DNA of 64,000 bases from JAPUDS01 sp964536265 (lineage in GTDB: Bacteria; Patescibacteriota; Saccharimonadia; Saccharimonadales; Saccharimonadaceae), in the NCBI GenBank assembly GCA_964536265.1, contig CAZHVV010000004.1, positions 1 through 64,000 of the forward strand, written 5' to 3'. The notes beneath the pieces are model-generated. The model saw nothing but the letters and a program-made list of their open reading frames with translations, did no database searches and was not told where the DNA came from. Position 1 is the first letter of the stretch, and each line of letters begins with the position of its first letter. Both the position numbers and the translations under genes were made by a program. This document shows, piece by piece, positions 39,603 to 48,249 of this stretch.

Positions 39603-41552
39603 ATGAATGCGCAAACTATACGTAACGAATACATCAAGTTTTTTGCTGAACGCGGGCATAGCGTTATTGCGCGTGCGCCATTAGTGCTTCAGGGCGATCC
39701 AACGACATTATTTACTGGCTCAGGTATGCAGCCAATGATTCCATACTTGCTCGGCGAGCCACATCCAAAAGGGAAGCGAATAGTCGATAGTCAAACGTGC
39801 TTACGCGCGCAGGATATTGACGATATAGGTGATAACCGGCATACGACATTTTTTGAAATGCTTGGTAACTGGAGTATGGGTGATTATTTCAAAGCAGAAC
39901 AAATCCCGTGGATGTTTGAATTTTTGACAGAAGTCGTTGGGCTTGATCCAAGCAAACTGTACGTAACATGCTACATCGGCAACGAAGAGTTTGGTATTCC
40001 AAAAGATACCGAAGCTGCTGAGCTGTGGGTAAAACTATTTGCCGACAAAGGACTCAGTAGTGGTATGGCGGACATCGGTAGCCAGGAGGCTGGTTCACAA
40101 CGGGGCATGAACCCTGGTGAGCGAATCTTCTTTTACGACGGTAGCAAAAACTGGTGGAGTCGTAACGGGAGCGAAGCGAATACCCCAGTCGGGGACCCAT
40201 GTGGTCCAGACAGTGAGTTCTTTTATGAGTTTGACTTTATTGAGCACGACACGAAGTATGGTGAAAAATGTCATCCGAACTGCGACTGTGGTCGGTATAT
40301 GGAAGTTGGAAATAATGTCTTTATGGCATACAAGAAAGTGGCCGAAGGACAGTTTGAAGAGCTGGCACAAAAAAATGTTGACCACGGCTCGGGCCTAGAG
40401 CGAATTGCTGCCGCTGCCATAAACAGCCCTGATATGTTTAAGATTTCTCTCATGTGGCCAATTATCGAAAAGCTTGAGGAGCTGAGTGGTAAGAACTATG
40501 AAAATCATACCGAAAGTATGCGCGTGATTGCTGACCACCTTCGTGCAGCAACCTTTTTGGCTGTTGATGGTTGTGTGCCGAATAACAAAGAACAGGGCTA
40601 CGTCATGCGTCGGCTGATTCGCCGTGCAATTCGTTATAGTTTTGACCTTGGTATTGAGCAGAATTTCCTCGAAACAATCGTGCCAGTTATTGCTGATATG
40701 TATCACGCAGATTTTCCTGAAGTCGCCCAGAATCGCGACAATGTTATTGCCGTACTCGTCAAAGAGGAAAAAGCCTTTCGTTTAACTTTGCGTAAAGGCT
40801 TGCAAGAGTTTGAAAAAAAATTTGGAGTATGGGGAATGGTAGACAACTCAATTGTTTACGACCATAGTCGCGCTAGAGAAGTGCAATTTAAACAAGATTT
40901 GGATGGAGAAACGGTATTTAAACTTTATGATACGTATGGTTTTCCTGCTGAGCTAGTTTACGAAGAGGCATACAAACGTGGAATTGCAGTTTCTGACCAA
41001 TCAAGGAATCGGTTCGCTGACCTGATGGAAGAGCAAAGAGAAAAGTCACGTACTGCCACTAAGGGTTCATTCAAGGGCGGGCTAGAAGGGCATGACCTGA
41101 TTCATCTCAAATATCACACCGCGACACACCTGCTTCAGTCAGCACTCCGTGAAGTCTATGGCGAAGGCGTGCGCCAGCATGGTAGTAACATTACCACCGA
41201 ACGCCTGCGTTTCGACTACAGCTATGACGGTAAAATGACGCCTGAAGAAAAACAGCGTGTTGAAGATTTGGTAAACGGTTGGATTCAGGAAGATGCACCG
41301 GTGAAATTCACGCTATATCCAACTCAGGAAGCGCTCGACATGGGTGCGATTGGTCCGTTTGGCGAACGCTATGACGAAACAGTCAAAGTCTATCAGATGG
41401 GTCCCGATGACCATATTGTCAGTCTTGAGATTTGTGGCGGGCCGCATGTTGACCATACTGGTCAACTTGCAGAGGACGGGAAACATTTCAAAATCATCAA
41501 AGAAGAGTCGAGCTCGGCTGGTATCCGACGCATAAAAGCGCAACTAGTATAA
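39603..41552 (+). CDS. alaS: Alanyl-tRNA synthetase, short form lacking C-Ala
   Basis: A 649-residue class II synthetase (usual length about 875). The catalytic domain is complete: FTGSGMQPMIPYLLG, FFEMLGNWSMGDYFK, GPCGPDSEFFYE and MRRLIRRAIRYS. The editing domain is present, with HTATHLL (HxxxH) and CGGPHVDHTG (CxxxH) zinc or catalytic residues. The protein stops at SSSAGIRRIKAQLV, just where the C-terminal dimerisation/tRNA-binding C-Ala domain would begin. TATACT (39588-39593) ends 9 nt before the ATG. The stop is followed by ordinary intergenic sequence, so this is a natural short form, not a break. Confidence 0.95.
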   Translation: MNAQTIRNEYIKFFAERGHSVIARAPLVLQGDPTTLFTGSGMQPMIPYLLGEPHPKGKRIVDSQTCLRAQDIDDIGDNRHTTFFEMLGNWSMGDYFKAEQIPWMFEFLTEVVGLDPSKLYVTCYIGNEEFGIPKDTEAAELWVKLFADKGLSSGMADIGSQEAGSQRGMNPGERIFFYDGSKNWWSRNGSEANTPVGDPCGPDSEFFYEFDFIEHDTKYGEKCHPNCDCGRYMEVGNNVFMAYKKVAEGQFEELAQKNVDHGSGLERIAAAAINSPDMFKISLMWPIIEKLEELSGKNYENHTESMRVIADHLRAATFLAVDGCVPNNKEQGYVMRRLIRRAIRYSFDLGIEQNFLETIVPVIADMYHADFPEVAQNRDNVIAVLVKEEKAFRLTLRKGLQEFEKKFGVWGMVDNSIVYDHSRAREVQFKQDLDGETVFKLYDTYGFPAELVYEEAYKRGIAVSDQSRNRFADLMEEQREKSRTATKGSFKGGLEGHDLIHLKYHTATHLLQSALREVYGEGVRQHGSNITTERLRFDYSYDGKMTPEEKQRVEDLVNGWIQEDAPVKFTLYPTQEALDMGAIGPFGERYDETVKVYQMGPDDHIVSLEICGGPHVDHTGQLAEDGKHFKIIKEESSSAGIRRIKAQLV

Positions 41553-41662
41553 AATTTCTGTAATATATCTCACAGAATCTGGCTACAAACTCCAACTGCT
41601 GTTACAATAAGCATAAGTTTGAAGTGAGCAAATAATAAAGAGTTTAAAGAAAAGAGGACTAG

Positions 41663-43363
41663 ATGCGCGATTTGCGCGGATTATTTACCCTTGGCCGGTC
41701 TTTTGACATGTCTATTTCACCACGTTCAACGCGCTCGTCGCAGTATAAACGCCGCAACAGGGTTCAACGTATTAAAGGCTTATTTATCCTGGCTGGTCTT
41801 GTTGCTAGTAGCATTCTCTTACCTCTTGCCCAAGCTCTTCCTGGTGATTACACGTGGCAGAAAGCCAATACTAATCTGACAGGTGATCGAATGCCGTGGC
41901 AATCTATCGCTAGCTCCGCCGATGGTACGAAACTCAGTGCTGTTCCATACGGTGGTTATATTTATACCTCCACCGACTCTGGTGCAACCTGGACTGAACA
42001 AACAGCCNNNNNNNNNNNNNNNNNNNNNNNNNNNNNNNNNNNNNNNNNNNNNNNNNNNNNNNNNNNNNNNNNNNNNNNNNNNNNNNNNNNNNNNNNNNNN
42101 NNNNNNNGTGTCACTTGGACAGAACAAATTGCCGCCGGAGTACACGAGTGGAGCTCTATTGCCAGTTCTGCAGATGGCACGAAACTTATCGCCGCTGTGT
42201 ATGACGGCTACATCTACACTTCCTCTGACTCGGGTGCTACCTGGAGTGAGCAAATCGCTGCGGGAGCATACTGGTGGGGCTCTGTTGCTAGCTCCGCCGA
42301 TGGTACGAAACTCAGTGCTGTTGTAAACGGTGGCTATATTTATACCTCCACCGACTCCGGTGCAACCTGGACAGAACAAACTGCGGCCGGTTCACGGTCC
42401 TGGCGGTCTATTGCCAGTTCTGCAGATGGCACGAAACTTACTGTCGCTGTGTATGACGGCTACATCTACACTTCCTCTGACTCGGGTGCTACCTGGAGTG
42501 AGCAAACAGCCGCCGGCTTACATTATTGGTCATCTATCGCAAGCTCTGGTGATGGCAAGGTGTTGGCTGCGCTAGATCCTAATGATAGCGGCTACATCTA
42601 CACTTCCTCTGACTCGGGTGCTACCTGGAGTGAGCAAACAGCCGCCGGCTCACGACAATGGTATTCACTTGCCTTCTCCTCTGATGGCACGAAGCTGACA
42701 GTAGCTGCTCATAAAGGTGGCATTTACCTCGGCTCCATGGAAGGCCCCACGGCTCCTACAACTGATTCCTTTGACTTTGGGACGCTGATTGCCCCTACGG
42801 ACGTTCATGCGACCGTCTCTCAAACACTGCTTTCTGTCATGTCCTCTGAGTGCTATACCATTACTCCTAGCAGTACTGCTGTTCTCAGTCCCGCAGGTCT
42901 TACTGTACCGGAAACAAATGTCACACTCCTCGGAGGTATTGCGTTTAACGTGACCTGCGACAGTCCAGGCGGTTCAACTGATGCAACTGTTACGCTCGGT
43001 TCCTACTATAGTGACACCTCAAAACTTCGTATTTACAAGAGAGTTGATAGTTCAAGTACACTAGAGGATATTACTGAACAAGTGACCATTACTAACACAA
43101 CCAGCTCCTCAAATATGCCTATCACTAATGTCAGTTATACACTCGTTGATGGCGGTGCGTTCGACGAAGATGGTATCGTCAATGGCACGATTGTTGATCC
43201 GCTTTATATTGGCGTTGTTGCGGGCTCCACAAGTACTACACCTACCTTAGCTGATACTGGTGAAAATATGTTCAGCATCGTCATAGGTGCAGCTATGGCC
43301 ACACTTGCAGGGGTATATCTGTTCAGTAGAGGTTACATTATTTGTAGTGGTCAGAAGCGTTGA
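41663..43363 (+). CDS. Surface BNR-type beta-propeller repeat protein, interrupted by assembly gap
   Basis: The protein has a signal/anchor segment (GLFILAGLVASSILLPLAQA), then tandem units of about 42 residues with the BNR/Asp-box core SxDSGATWxEQ and SIASSADGTKL. Five full copies of the core and part of a sixth are visible. A C-terminal Ig-like stalk follows, then LADTG, a hydrophobic helix and a basic end (ICSGQKR), which looks like a cell-wall sorting signal. Ns at 42008-42107 interrupt the repeats, so the true length is unknown. The start at 41663 has GAGGA 5 nt upstream and an extended -10 TGTTACAAT near 41600. A sialidase activity is not implied; a surface adhesion role is possible. 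Confidence 0.82.
   Translation: MRDLRGLFTLGRSFDMSISPRSTRSSQYKRRNRVQRIKGLFILAGLVASSILLPLAQALPGDYTWQKANTNLTGDRMPWQSIASSADGTKLSAVPYGGYIYTSTDSGATWTEQTAXXXXXXXXXXXXXXXXXXXXXXXXXXXXXXXXXXVTWTEQIAAGVHEWSSIASSADGTKLIAAVYDGYIYTSSDSGATWSEQIAAGAYWWGSVASSADGTKLSAVVNGGYIYTSTDSGATWTEQTAAGSRSWRSIASSADGTKLTVAVYDGYIYTSSDSGATWSEQTAAGLHYWSSIASSGDGKVLAALDPNDSGYIYTSSDSGATWSEQTAAGSRQWYSLAFSSDGTKLTVAAHKGGIYLGSMEGPTAPTTDSFDFGTLIAPTDVHATVSQTLLSVMSSECYTITPSSTAVLSPAGLTVPETNVTLLGGIAFNVTCDSPGGSTDATVTLGSYYSDTSKLRIYKRVDSSSTLEDITEQVTITNTTSSSNMPITNVSYTLVDGGAFDEDGIVNGTIVDPLYIGVVAGSTSTTPTLADTGENMFSIVIGAAMATLAGVYLFSRGYIICSGQKR
42008..42107. other. Assembly gap (100 N) inside tandem repeats
   Basis: Exactly 100 N, the conventional size for a gap of unknown length. 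It falls in near-identical repeat units of the surface protein, where short reads usually collapse, so repeat number cannot be read. Confidence 0.98.
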
Positions 43364-43416
43364 TTGCCCAACTTACTTTGCTACAGATACGGTGACGTTG
43401 TATAATCATAAGAAGC

Positions 43417-44688
43417 ATGATACTCGACAAACTCAAACAACGGCTCCCATCAAAAAAAAGCCAGACTGACAACGTGTTAGTTGGACTCGACATTGGTACT
43501 GAATATGTGAAAGCACTCATCGCACGCGTTGAAGGTGAAACAATAGAAATTATAGGAGTTGGACGTGCCCACCAGGACCTCGATGATATGCACTCTGGTG
43601 CAATTGCTGACATTGGCGGAGTAGTGCGTAACTGCGAAGAAGCACTTGCACAAGCCGAAGAACAAGCAGGTATACAAGGCAAGAAAGCGATTATCGGTAT
43701 AGCAGGAGAGTTGGTAAAGGGGTTGACTAGTACTATTCGCTACAAACGACCGCAACCTGATCGTGTGCTGGATGCTAGCGAGATGGAATTCATTATTGAA
43801 AAGGTTCAAGAACGTGCGCAACTGAAAGCGCAAAAACAGATAGCACTCGAGACGGGCAATGAGGAAGTTGAAGTGAAACTCGTTAACTCAGCTATTGTCA
43901 GTATTCATATTGACGGCTATAAAGTATCAAACCCTATGGGCTTTCAAGGGAAAGACGTTGCGATTCAGATATACACGGCGTTTGCACCAATGGTACATAT
44001 TGGGGCACTTGAGCGAACTGCTGGTGAACTCGACCTTGATCTTATCGCTGTTGCAGCAGAACCATTCGCTGTTTCACGAAGTATGTTAGGAACAGATGCA
44101 AGCAGTAATTTCACGGCCATTCTAGCTGACGTTGGTGGCGGTACGACCGACATTGCAGTCGTCAATGATGGTGGCGTTGAAGGTACGAAGATGTTCGGCA
44201 TTGGTGGACGCAGTTTCACTCGGACAATTGCCAGTGATCTTGATTTGAGCTACGCCGACGCCGAAAAACTAAAGGTCAACATCGATGATGAGAAACTACG
44301 TGAATCAGTCGTAAAGGAGCTCAATGCGTCGATTGATAAGACACTTGACGTGTGGCTTGGTGGTGTTGAACTTGCCTTGAGCGAATTTGATTCTGTTGAT
44401 CATTTGCCAAATCGTATCTTGCTCTGCGGTGGTGGTGCGAGCCTCCAGCGACTTGTGCATGCGCTCGAAACACAAGATTGGTACAAAGACTTACCATTTA
44501 CAAAGAAACCGACAGTCCAGCATATTACGCCGAGTGACGTTATGGGTATTACTGACAAAACAGGCGATGCTGCTGACCATACCTATGTGACAGCTATGGG
44601 CTTGCTCAGAGTCGGCTATGATACCATAGTAGGCAGCAGTGATGCTGACAACATCAAGGATAAATTAAATCGACTTCTCCGCGTATGA
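43417..44688 (+). CDS. FtsA/PilM-like actin-family ATPase
   Basis: A 423-residue actin-fold protein of the FtsA/PilM group. Phosphate-1 loop VGLDIGTEYVKALIA, an SHS2-like insertion (residues about 90-170), phosphate-2 loop ILADVGGGTTDIAVV, and adenosine motif ILLCGGGASLQRLV are visible. The C-terminus DNIKDKLNRLLRV could be an amphipathic membrane-targeting helix as in FtsA, which tethers FtsZ to the membrane. PilM of type IV pili is the alternative. TATAAT (43401-43406) ends 10 nt before the ATG. It overlaps the next gene by 4 nt. No ftsZ is adjacent, so the FtsA reading is preferred only on the C-terminal helix. Confidence 0.8.
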   Translation: MILDKLKQRLPSKKSQTDNVLVGLDIGTEYVKALIARVEGETIEIIGVGRAHQDLDDMHSGAIADIGGVVRNCEEALAQAEEQAGIQGKKAIIGIAGELVKGLTSTIRYKRPQPDRVLDASEMEFIIEKVQERAQLKAQKQIALETGNEEVEVKLVNSAIVSIHIDGYKVSNPMGFQGKDVAIQIYTAFAPMVHIGALERTAGELDLDLIAVAAEPFAVSRSMLGTDASSNFTAILADVGGGTTDIAVVNDGGVEGTKMFGIGGRSFTRTIASDLDLSYADAEKLKVNIDDEKLRESVVKELNASIDKTLDVWLGGVELALSEFDSVDHLPNRILLCGGGASLQRLVHALETQDWYKDLPFTKKPTVQHITPSDVMGITDKTGDAADHTYVTAMGLLRVGYDTIVGSSDADNIKDKLNRLLRV

Positions 44689-46307
44689 AAAAAGATGTTA
44701 TTTATATCGATATCGAAGACGATATCACCGCAATCATTGACAAAGTCAAAAGTGCAAAAGCGCCAATTGTTGCATTGGTTCCACCGAAACGAGTCGGTGT
44801 TCTTCAAAGTACTGTAAACCTGAAGTTGCTTCAACGAGCAGCGACTAGTGCCGACAAACGTGTCGTGCTGATTACGAACGATCAAGCTCTGACTGCGCTT
44901 GCTGCAGGTTTGTCGATACCAATTGCCAAGAATCTACAGAGTAAACCTGAGATTGCTCCACTAACTGCACTTGACGCAGATGACGACGATATTATCAACG
45001 GCGCGGATTTGCCAGTTGGTGAATTTGCTGATGCGGCAAAAGGCGTTGAATCAAAGGGTACTGCGAGTGACGAGTTTAAACATCCAGTTGAAGCAGTTGG
45101 CGCAGCCGCCGCTGCGAGTGCAGCTGCCAAAGCATCGAAAAAAGGTGGAGTGAAGATTCCGAATTTCGATACATTCCGTAAGAAACTTTTCCTGTTTGGT
45201 GGTCTTGGGGTCGTAGTCATCGGATTTTTAGTCTGGGCAATCTTCTTTGCTGGAAGTGCCACTATTGCTATCACGGCTCGAACGAACATTATCAATATCT
45301 CTAAATCGCTACAGTTAACACCAAATGCGACACTTGATGCGAAACAAGGTGTTGTTGCTCCTGTTGTGAAGCAAACAAAGAAATCAAGCACCGTTGATTT
45401 TGAAGCGACTGGTAAAAAAGATGTCGGCGATAAGGCAACGGGGACGATGAAATTGACCAGAACATCAGTATCTAGCAATCCTATAACAGTCCCAACTGGC
45501 ACGAGTTTCACGAATGGCGCAATCACCTTCGTAAGTGTTGAGGCGGCTACTCTAGCCGGTACTAGTGTTGGACCAGGTGGAATTGTTCAAGACACCGCTA
45601 CTGTGCGCGTCCAAGCTGCCGTCATAGGTGAGGAATCGAACGTATCTGCTCGTAGCTATAGCTCAAACGTCGGTGGTTTTAGCTCACAAGGAAGTGTAAT
45701 GGCTGGAGGCACAAAACGACAGATTACTGTAGTTTCGGCTGACGATATTGCTAAGGCCCAGGAAGCGCTGAAGACACAAGATTCAAATACCGTGAAGACC
45801 GAGTTAACGAAACAATTCACCGCTGACGAAATTGCCATGCAAGAAGGATTTATTGTTGATGCTGTCGCTCCGGTCAGCGTGCCAGCTGTTGATCAGGAGG
45901 CAACAACAGCAAAATTATCACAAGAGACAACCTATACGTTAGTTGGTCTAAAACGTGGCGACCTCAAGACAGTCTATACCGAATATCTCAATGCCCAGAT
46001 AGGGAACGATAGTTCACAAAAAGTCTATGAGTATGGCGAAAACGCAACACAGTTCTCGCAGTTTTCGAAGACGGATACTGGGTATACTGCGAAGGCAACA
46101 GCTGCCGCGCAAGTTGGTCCAAATATCGACAGCGCTGCTCTGGCAGAAGAGCTCAAAGGCAAGCGTCGTGGTGAGGTTCAACAAGTTGTAGAGGCAATTC
46201 AGGGCGTGGAAAACGTCGATATCAAATTGTCGCCATTCTGGGTTACTCGGGTGCCAAACAATACCGACCAGATTAACGTGACATTTGCACTAAAAAATGA
46301 CAAATAA
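44685..46307 (+). CDS. Membrane-anchored CPR protein with baseplate-J-like region
   Basis: A 540-residue protein. Residues 1-100 form a cytoplasmic alpha/beta domain (VIYIDIEDDITAIIDKVKSA ... RVVLITNDQALTALAAG) that I have seen as a recurrent CPR feature; a linker of Ala-rich acidic sequence follows. A membrane helix (LFLFGGLGVVVIGFLVWAIFF) spans about residues 166-186. The rest is extracytoplasmic, with a segment (IVQDTATVRVQAAVIGEESNV) like baseplate J/gp47 proteins. It is translationally coupled to the ftsA/pilM-like gene, which argues for a role in a membrane-spanning division or pilus complex. Assignment is tentative. Confidence 0.75.
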   Translation: MKKDVIYIDIEDDITAIIDKVKSAKAPIVALVPPKRVGVLQSTVNLKLLQRAATSADKRVVLITNDQALTALAAGLSIPIAKNLQSKPEIAPLTALDADDDDIINGADLPVGEFADAAKGVESKGTASDEFKHPVEAVGAAAAASAAAKASKKGGVKIPNFDTFRKKLFLFGGLGVVVIGFLVWAIFFAGSATIAITARTNIINISKSLQLTPNATLDAKQGVVAPVVKQTKKSSTVDFEATGKKDVGDKATGTMKLTRTSVSSNPITVPTGTSFTNGAITFVSVEAATLAGTSVGPGGIVQDTATVRVQAAVIGEESNVSARSYSSNVGGFSSQGSVMAGGTKRQITVVSADDIAKAQEALKTQDSNTVKTELTKQFTADEIAMQEGFIVDAVAPVSVPAVDQEATTAKLSQETTYTLVGLKRGDLKTVYTEYLNAQIGNDSSQKVYEYGENATQFSQFSKTDTGYTAKATAAAQVGPNIDSAALAEELKGKRRGEVQQVVEAIQGVENVDIKLSPFWVTRVPNNTDQINVTFALKNDK

Positions 46308-46713
46308 CCCCGAAATACTACTAGCTCTCGATGTGGGTGCGTCTCGGATTGGCGTGGCGAAAGCTGACTCTGTTACACGAATCCCATTTCCTATTGGGAC
46401 ATTGTTAGTTGATGGTCTTGAGTTTGATCACTTCACTGAGATGATAGCCGAACATCAACCTGTGGCGCTTGTTGTGGGTTACCCGCGCAACCAAGCGGGT
46501 GGAACGACTGAACAGACTACGTATGTCGAACAGTTTGCCAAACAACTTGAACGCTACCAGTTGCCAGTTATCTTCCAAGACGAATCACTCACATCTGTGA
46601 TTGCCGAAAAGCGGCTTCAAGAACGGGGCAAGTCATATGTAAAAGCCGATATCGACGCCGAGGCTGCAACGATTATTTTGAATGATTATTTGGAGAAAAA
46701 ATATGGATATTAA
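46297..46713 (+). CDS. ruvX: Putative pre-16S rRNA nuclease / Holliday junction resolvase (YqgF/RuvX)
   Basis: A 138-residue RNase H-fold protein of the YqgF family. LLALDVGASRIGVAKAD holds the first catalytic Asp, VVGYPRNQAGG corresponds to the conserved VGLPxN loop, FQDESLTSVIAEKRL holds the catalytic Glu, and DIDAEAATIILNDYL the final Asp. The family processes the 5' end of 16S rRNA and has been proposed as a resolvase. It overlaps both neighbours by 11 nt, placing it inside the same operon as the membrane protein before it and mltG after it. Confidence 0.92.
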   Translation: MTNNPEILLALDVGASRIGVAKADSVTRIPFPIGTLLVDGLEFDHFTEMIAEHQPVALVVGYPRNQAGGTTEQTTYVEQFAKQLERYQLPVIFQDESLTSVIAEKRLQERGKSYVKADIDAEAATIILNDYLEKKYGY

Positions 46714-47902
46714 ACCACCCCCAAAACGTCCTGTATCACAAGTACCACCCGTGCCACCGGTTGTTGATCCTGCGCCGATATTACCCCCTATCGATGAACC
46801 AAATGAGGCGAAGCTGCCGGAAAAGAAACACTTCTCGCGTACCAAGAAAATCATACTTTGGATTGTAGGTATTTTGGTGGTTATTTTACTTGCCGTCGGT
46901 AGTGTTGTTGGCTGGTATTTCTGGTCACTCACACCCCGTAGTAGCGACACGGCTGCACAAAGTGTGACGATTGAAAGTGGCATGACGCCAGCTGAGATTG
47001 GTGCCTTACTCGAGGAGAAAGCCATTATTCGTAATGCCGCTGCGTTCGAATGGTATGTTCGTCTGAACGGTGTCAATAATGCTTTACAAGCCGGAAAATA
47101 CAAACTCACCGCCAATCAGTCTGTCGGTGACGTTGTCGGCCATTTGACGCGAGGCGAGAACGATACGTTTAACGTTATCATTATTCCAGGGATGACTCTC
47201 GACAAACTTGCTGACCCTACAGTGAAAAAGAGTCTTGCAGCGCAAGGGTATACGCCGGAAGAAATCACACAAGCGTTTGCGGCTTCATATGATTCACCTT
47301 TGCTCGCTGACCGCCCAGTTGGAGCTACTCTAGAAGGCTATATCTTCCCGGAGACGTATCAGGTACGAGCAAGCGATAGCCTGCAGAGCCTTATCCAGCG
47401 TTCGATTGATGAACTATATAACCAGCTTCAAGCCGAGAACTTGATTAGTAAGTTTACGGAGCGTGGCTTGACTATTCATCAGGCCATCACGCTAGCATCG
47501 ATTGTTCAAAAGGAAGTAAGTAACGTCGATGATCAGCCACAAGTCGCACAGGTCTTTTTGAAGCGTCTGAACGAAGACACGGTGCTTGGCTCTGATGTTA
47601 CGGCTCTCTATGGGGCACAGAAAGATAAGGTGAGCTTACCGACTGATGCTGGCCAGGCGGCAGTGATTGCAATCAATCATGATTCGCCTTATAACACCCG
47701 TATGTACAAAGGTCTGCCGCCAGGACCAATTGCCAACATGAACTTCAGTGCGCTTCAAGCAGTCGCTAACCCTGCAGCAGGCGATTATCTGTATTTCGTC
47801 GCTGGTGACGGCGAAGACCAGGGCAAGACGTTCTTCTCACGCACATACGAGGAACATCAGGCAGCAATTGCTGCGCATTGCCATGTTTTGTGCTCACAAT
47901 AG
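46703..47902 (+). CDS. mltG: Endolytic transglycosylase MltG
   Basis: A 399-residue protein that cleaves nascent glycan strands to end their elongation. A Pro-rich cytoplasmic start is followed by a membrane helix (IILWIVGILVVILLAVGSVVG), a LysM-like domain (VTIESGMTPAEIGALLEEKAI) and the YceG catalytic domain with LEGYIFPETYQ, ITLASIVQKEVSNVDDQP (catalytic Glu in QKE) and KGLPPGPIANMNFSALQAV. The start at 46703 has GGAG 7 nt upstream and overlaps ruvX by 11 nt, a pairing found in many bacteria. The longer frame from 46682 adds only ruvX-overlapping residues. Confidence 0.95.
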   Translation: MDIKPPPKRPVSQVPPVPPVVDPAPILPPIDEPNEAKLPEKKHFSRTKKIILWIVGILVVILLAVGSVVGWYFWSLTPRSSDTAAQSVTIESGMTPAEIGALLEEKAIIRNAAAFEWYVRLNGVNNALQAGKYKLTANQSVGDVVGHLTRGENDTFNVIIIPGMTLDKLADPTVKKSLAAQGYTPEEITQAFAASYDSPLLADRPVGATLEGYIFPETYQVRASDSLQSLIQRSIDELYNQLQAENLISKFTERGLTIHQAITLASIVQKEVSNVDDQPQVAQVFLKRLNEDTVLGSDVTALYGAQKDKVSLPTDAGQAAVIAINHDSPYNTRMYKGLPPGPIANMNFSALQAVANPAAGDYLYFVAGDGEDQGKTFFSRTYEEHQAAIAAHCHVLCSQ

Positions 47903-47916
47903 TACTAGAGAATGAA

Positions 47917-47945
47917 TTGACATAAAAAGCAAGGTTTAGTACAAT
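47917..47945 (+). promoter_or_regulatory. Strong sigma70-type promoter upstream of the LysM-CHAP gene
   Basis: -35 TTGACA (47917-47922), 17-bp spacer, -10 TACAAT (47940-47945). Transcription would start near 47952. Confidence 0.75.
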
Positions 47946-47951
47946 AGAGTA

Positions 47952-48249
47952 CGTCTAATCAGTGCATACCAGTTTTTACCTGTCTGAATAAGAATAAGGT
48001 AACTGCGTGGGAACAGTGTGCTTTGAGCAGACTTACCAAGAAAATCGTACGAGCGCTACAACGTACATATCAGCACTTAAGCATAACTTAATAAAGAAAT
48101 GGTCGATTGCGCTCTGTTCTTGCCCTGCGGGTTCTACAAGAAGCAAGATGAGTAATGGTAATGTTGTCTGGTAACAGATGACACGGAGAATTTGTATCAA
48201 ACCTTTTCGATCAGCTTCGGCTGACATCACATCGAATACACCTGTGGAC
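47952..48249 (+). promoter_or_regulatory. About 300-nt untranslated leader of the LysM-CHAP gene
   Basis: No convincing gene lies between mltG and the LysM-CHAP gene. The leader can form several hairpins: GTCTG/CAGAC (47982-47986, 48028-48032) around ACTG/CAGT, GTACG/CGTAC (48047-48066), TTAAG/CTTAA (48077-48091) and TCTTGC/GCAAGA. Long leaders before wall hydrolases are often regulatory, but no known riboswitch class was recognised. Confidence 0.45.

Noticed and set aside
42108..42660. CRISPR-like repeated DNA
   Set aside because: The repeats are in frame, about 129 nt long and encode BNR units of a surface protein.
44685..46307. Phage or contractile-injection baseplate
   Set aside because: Only a baseplate-J-like stretch is present in a membrane-anchored protein; no tail sheath, tube or spike genes occur in the window.
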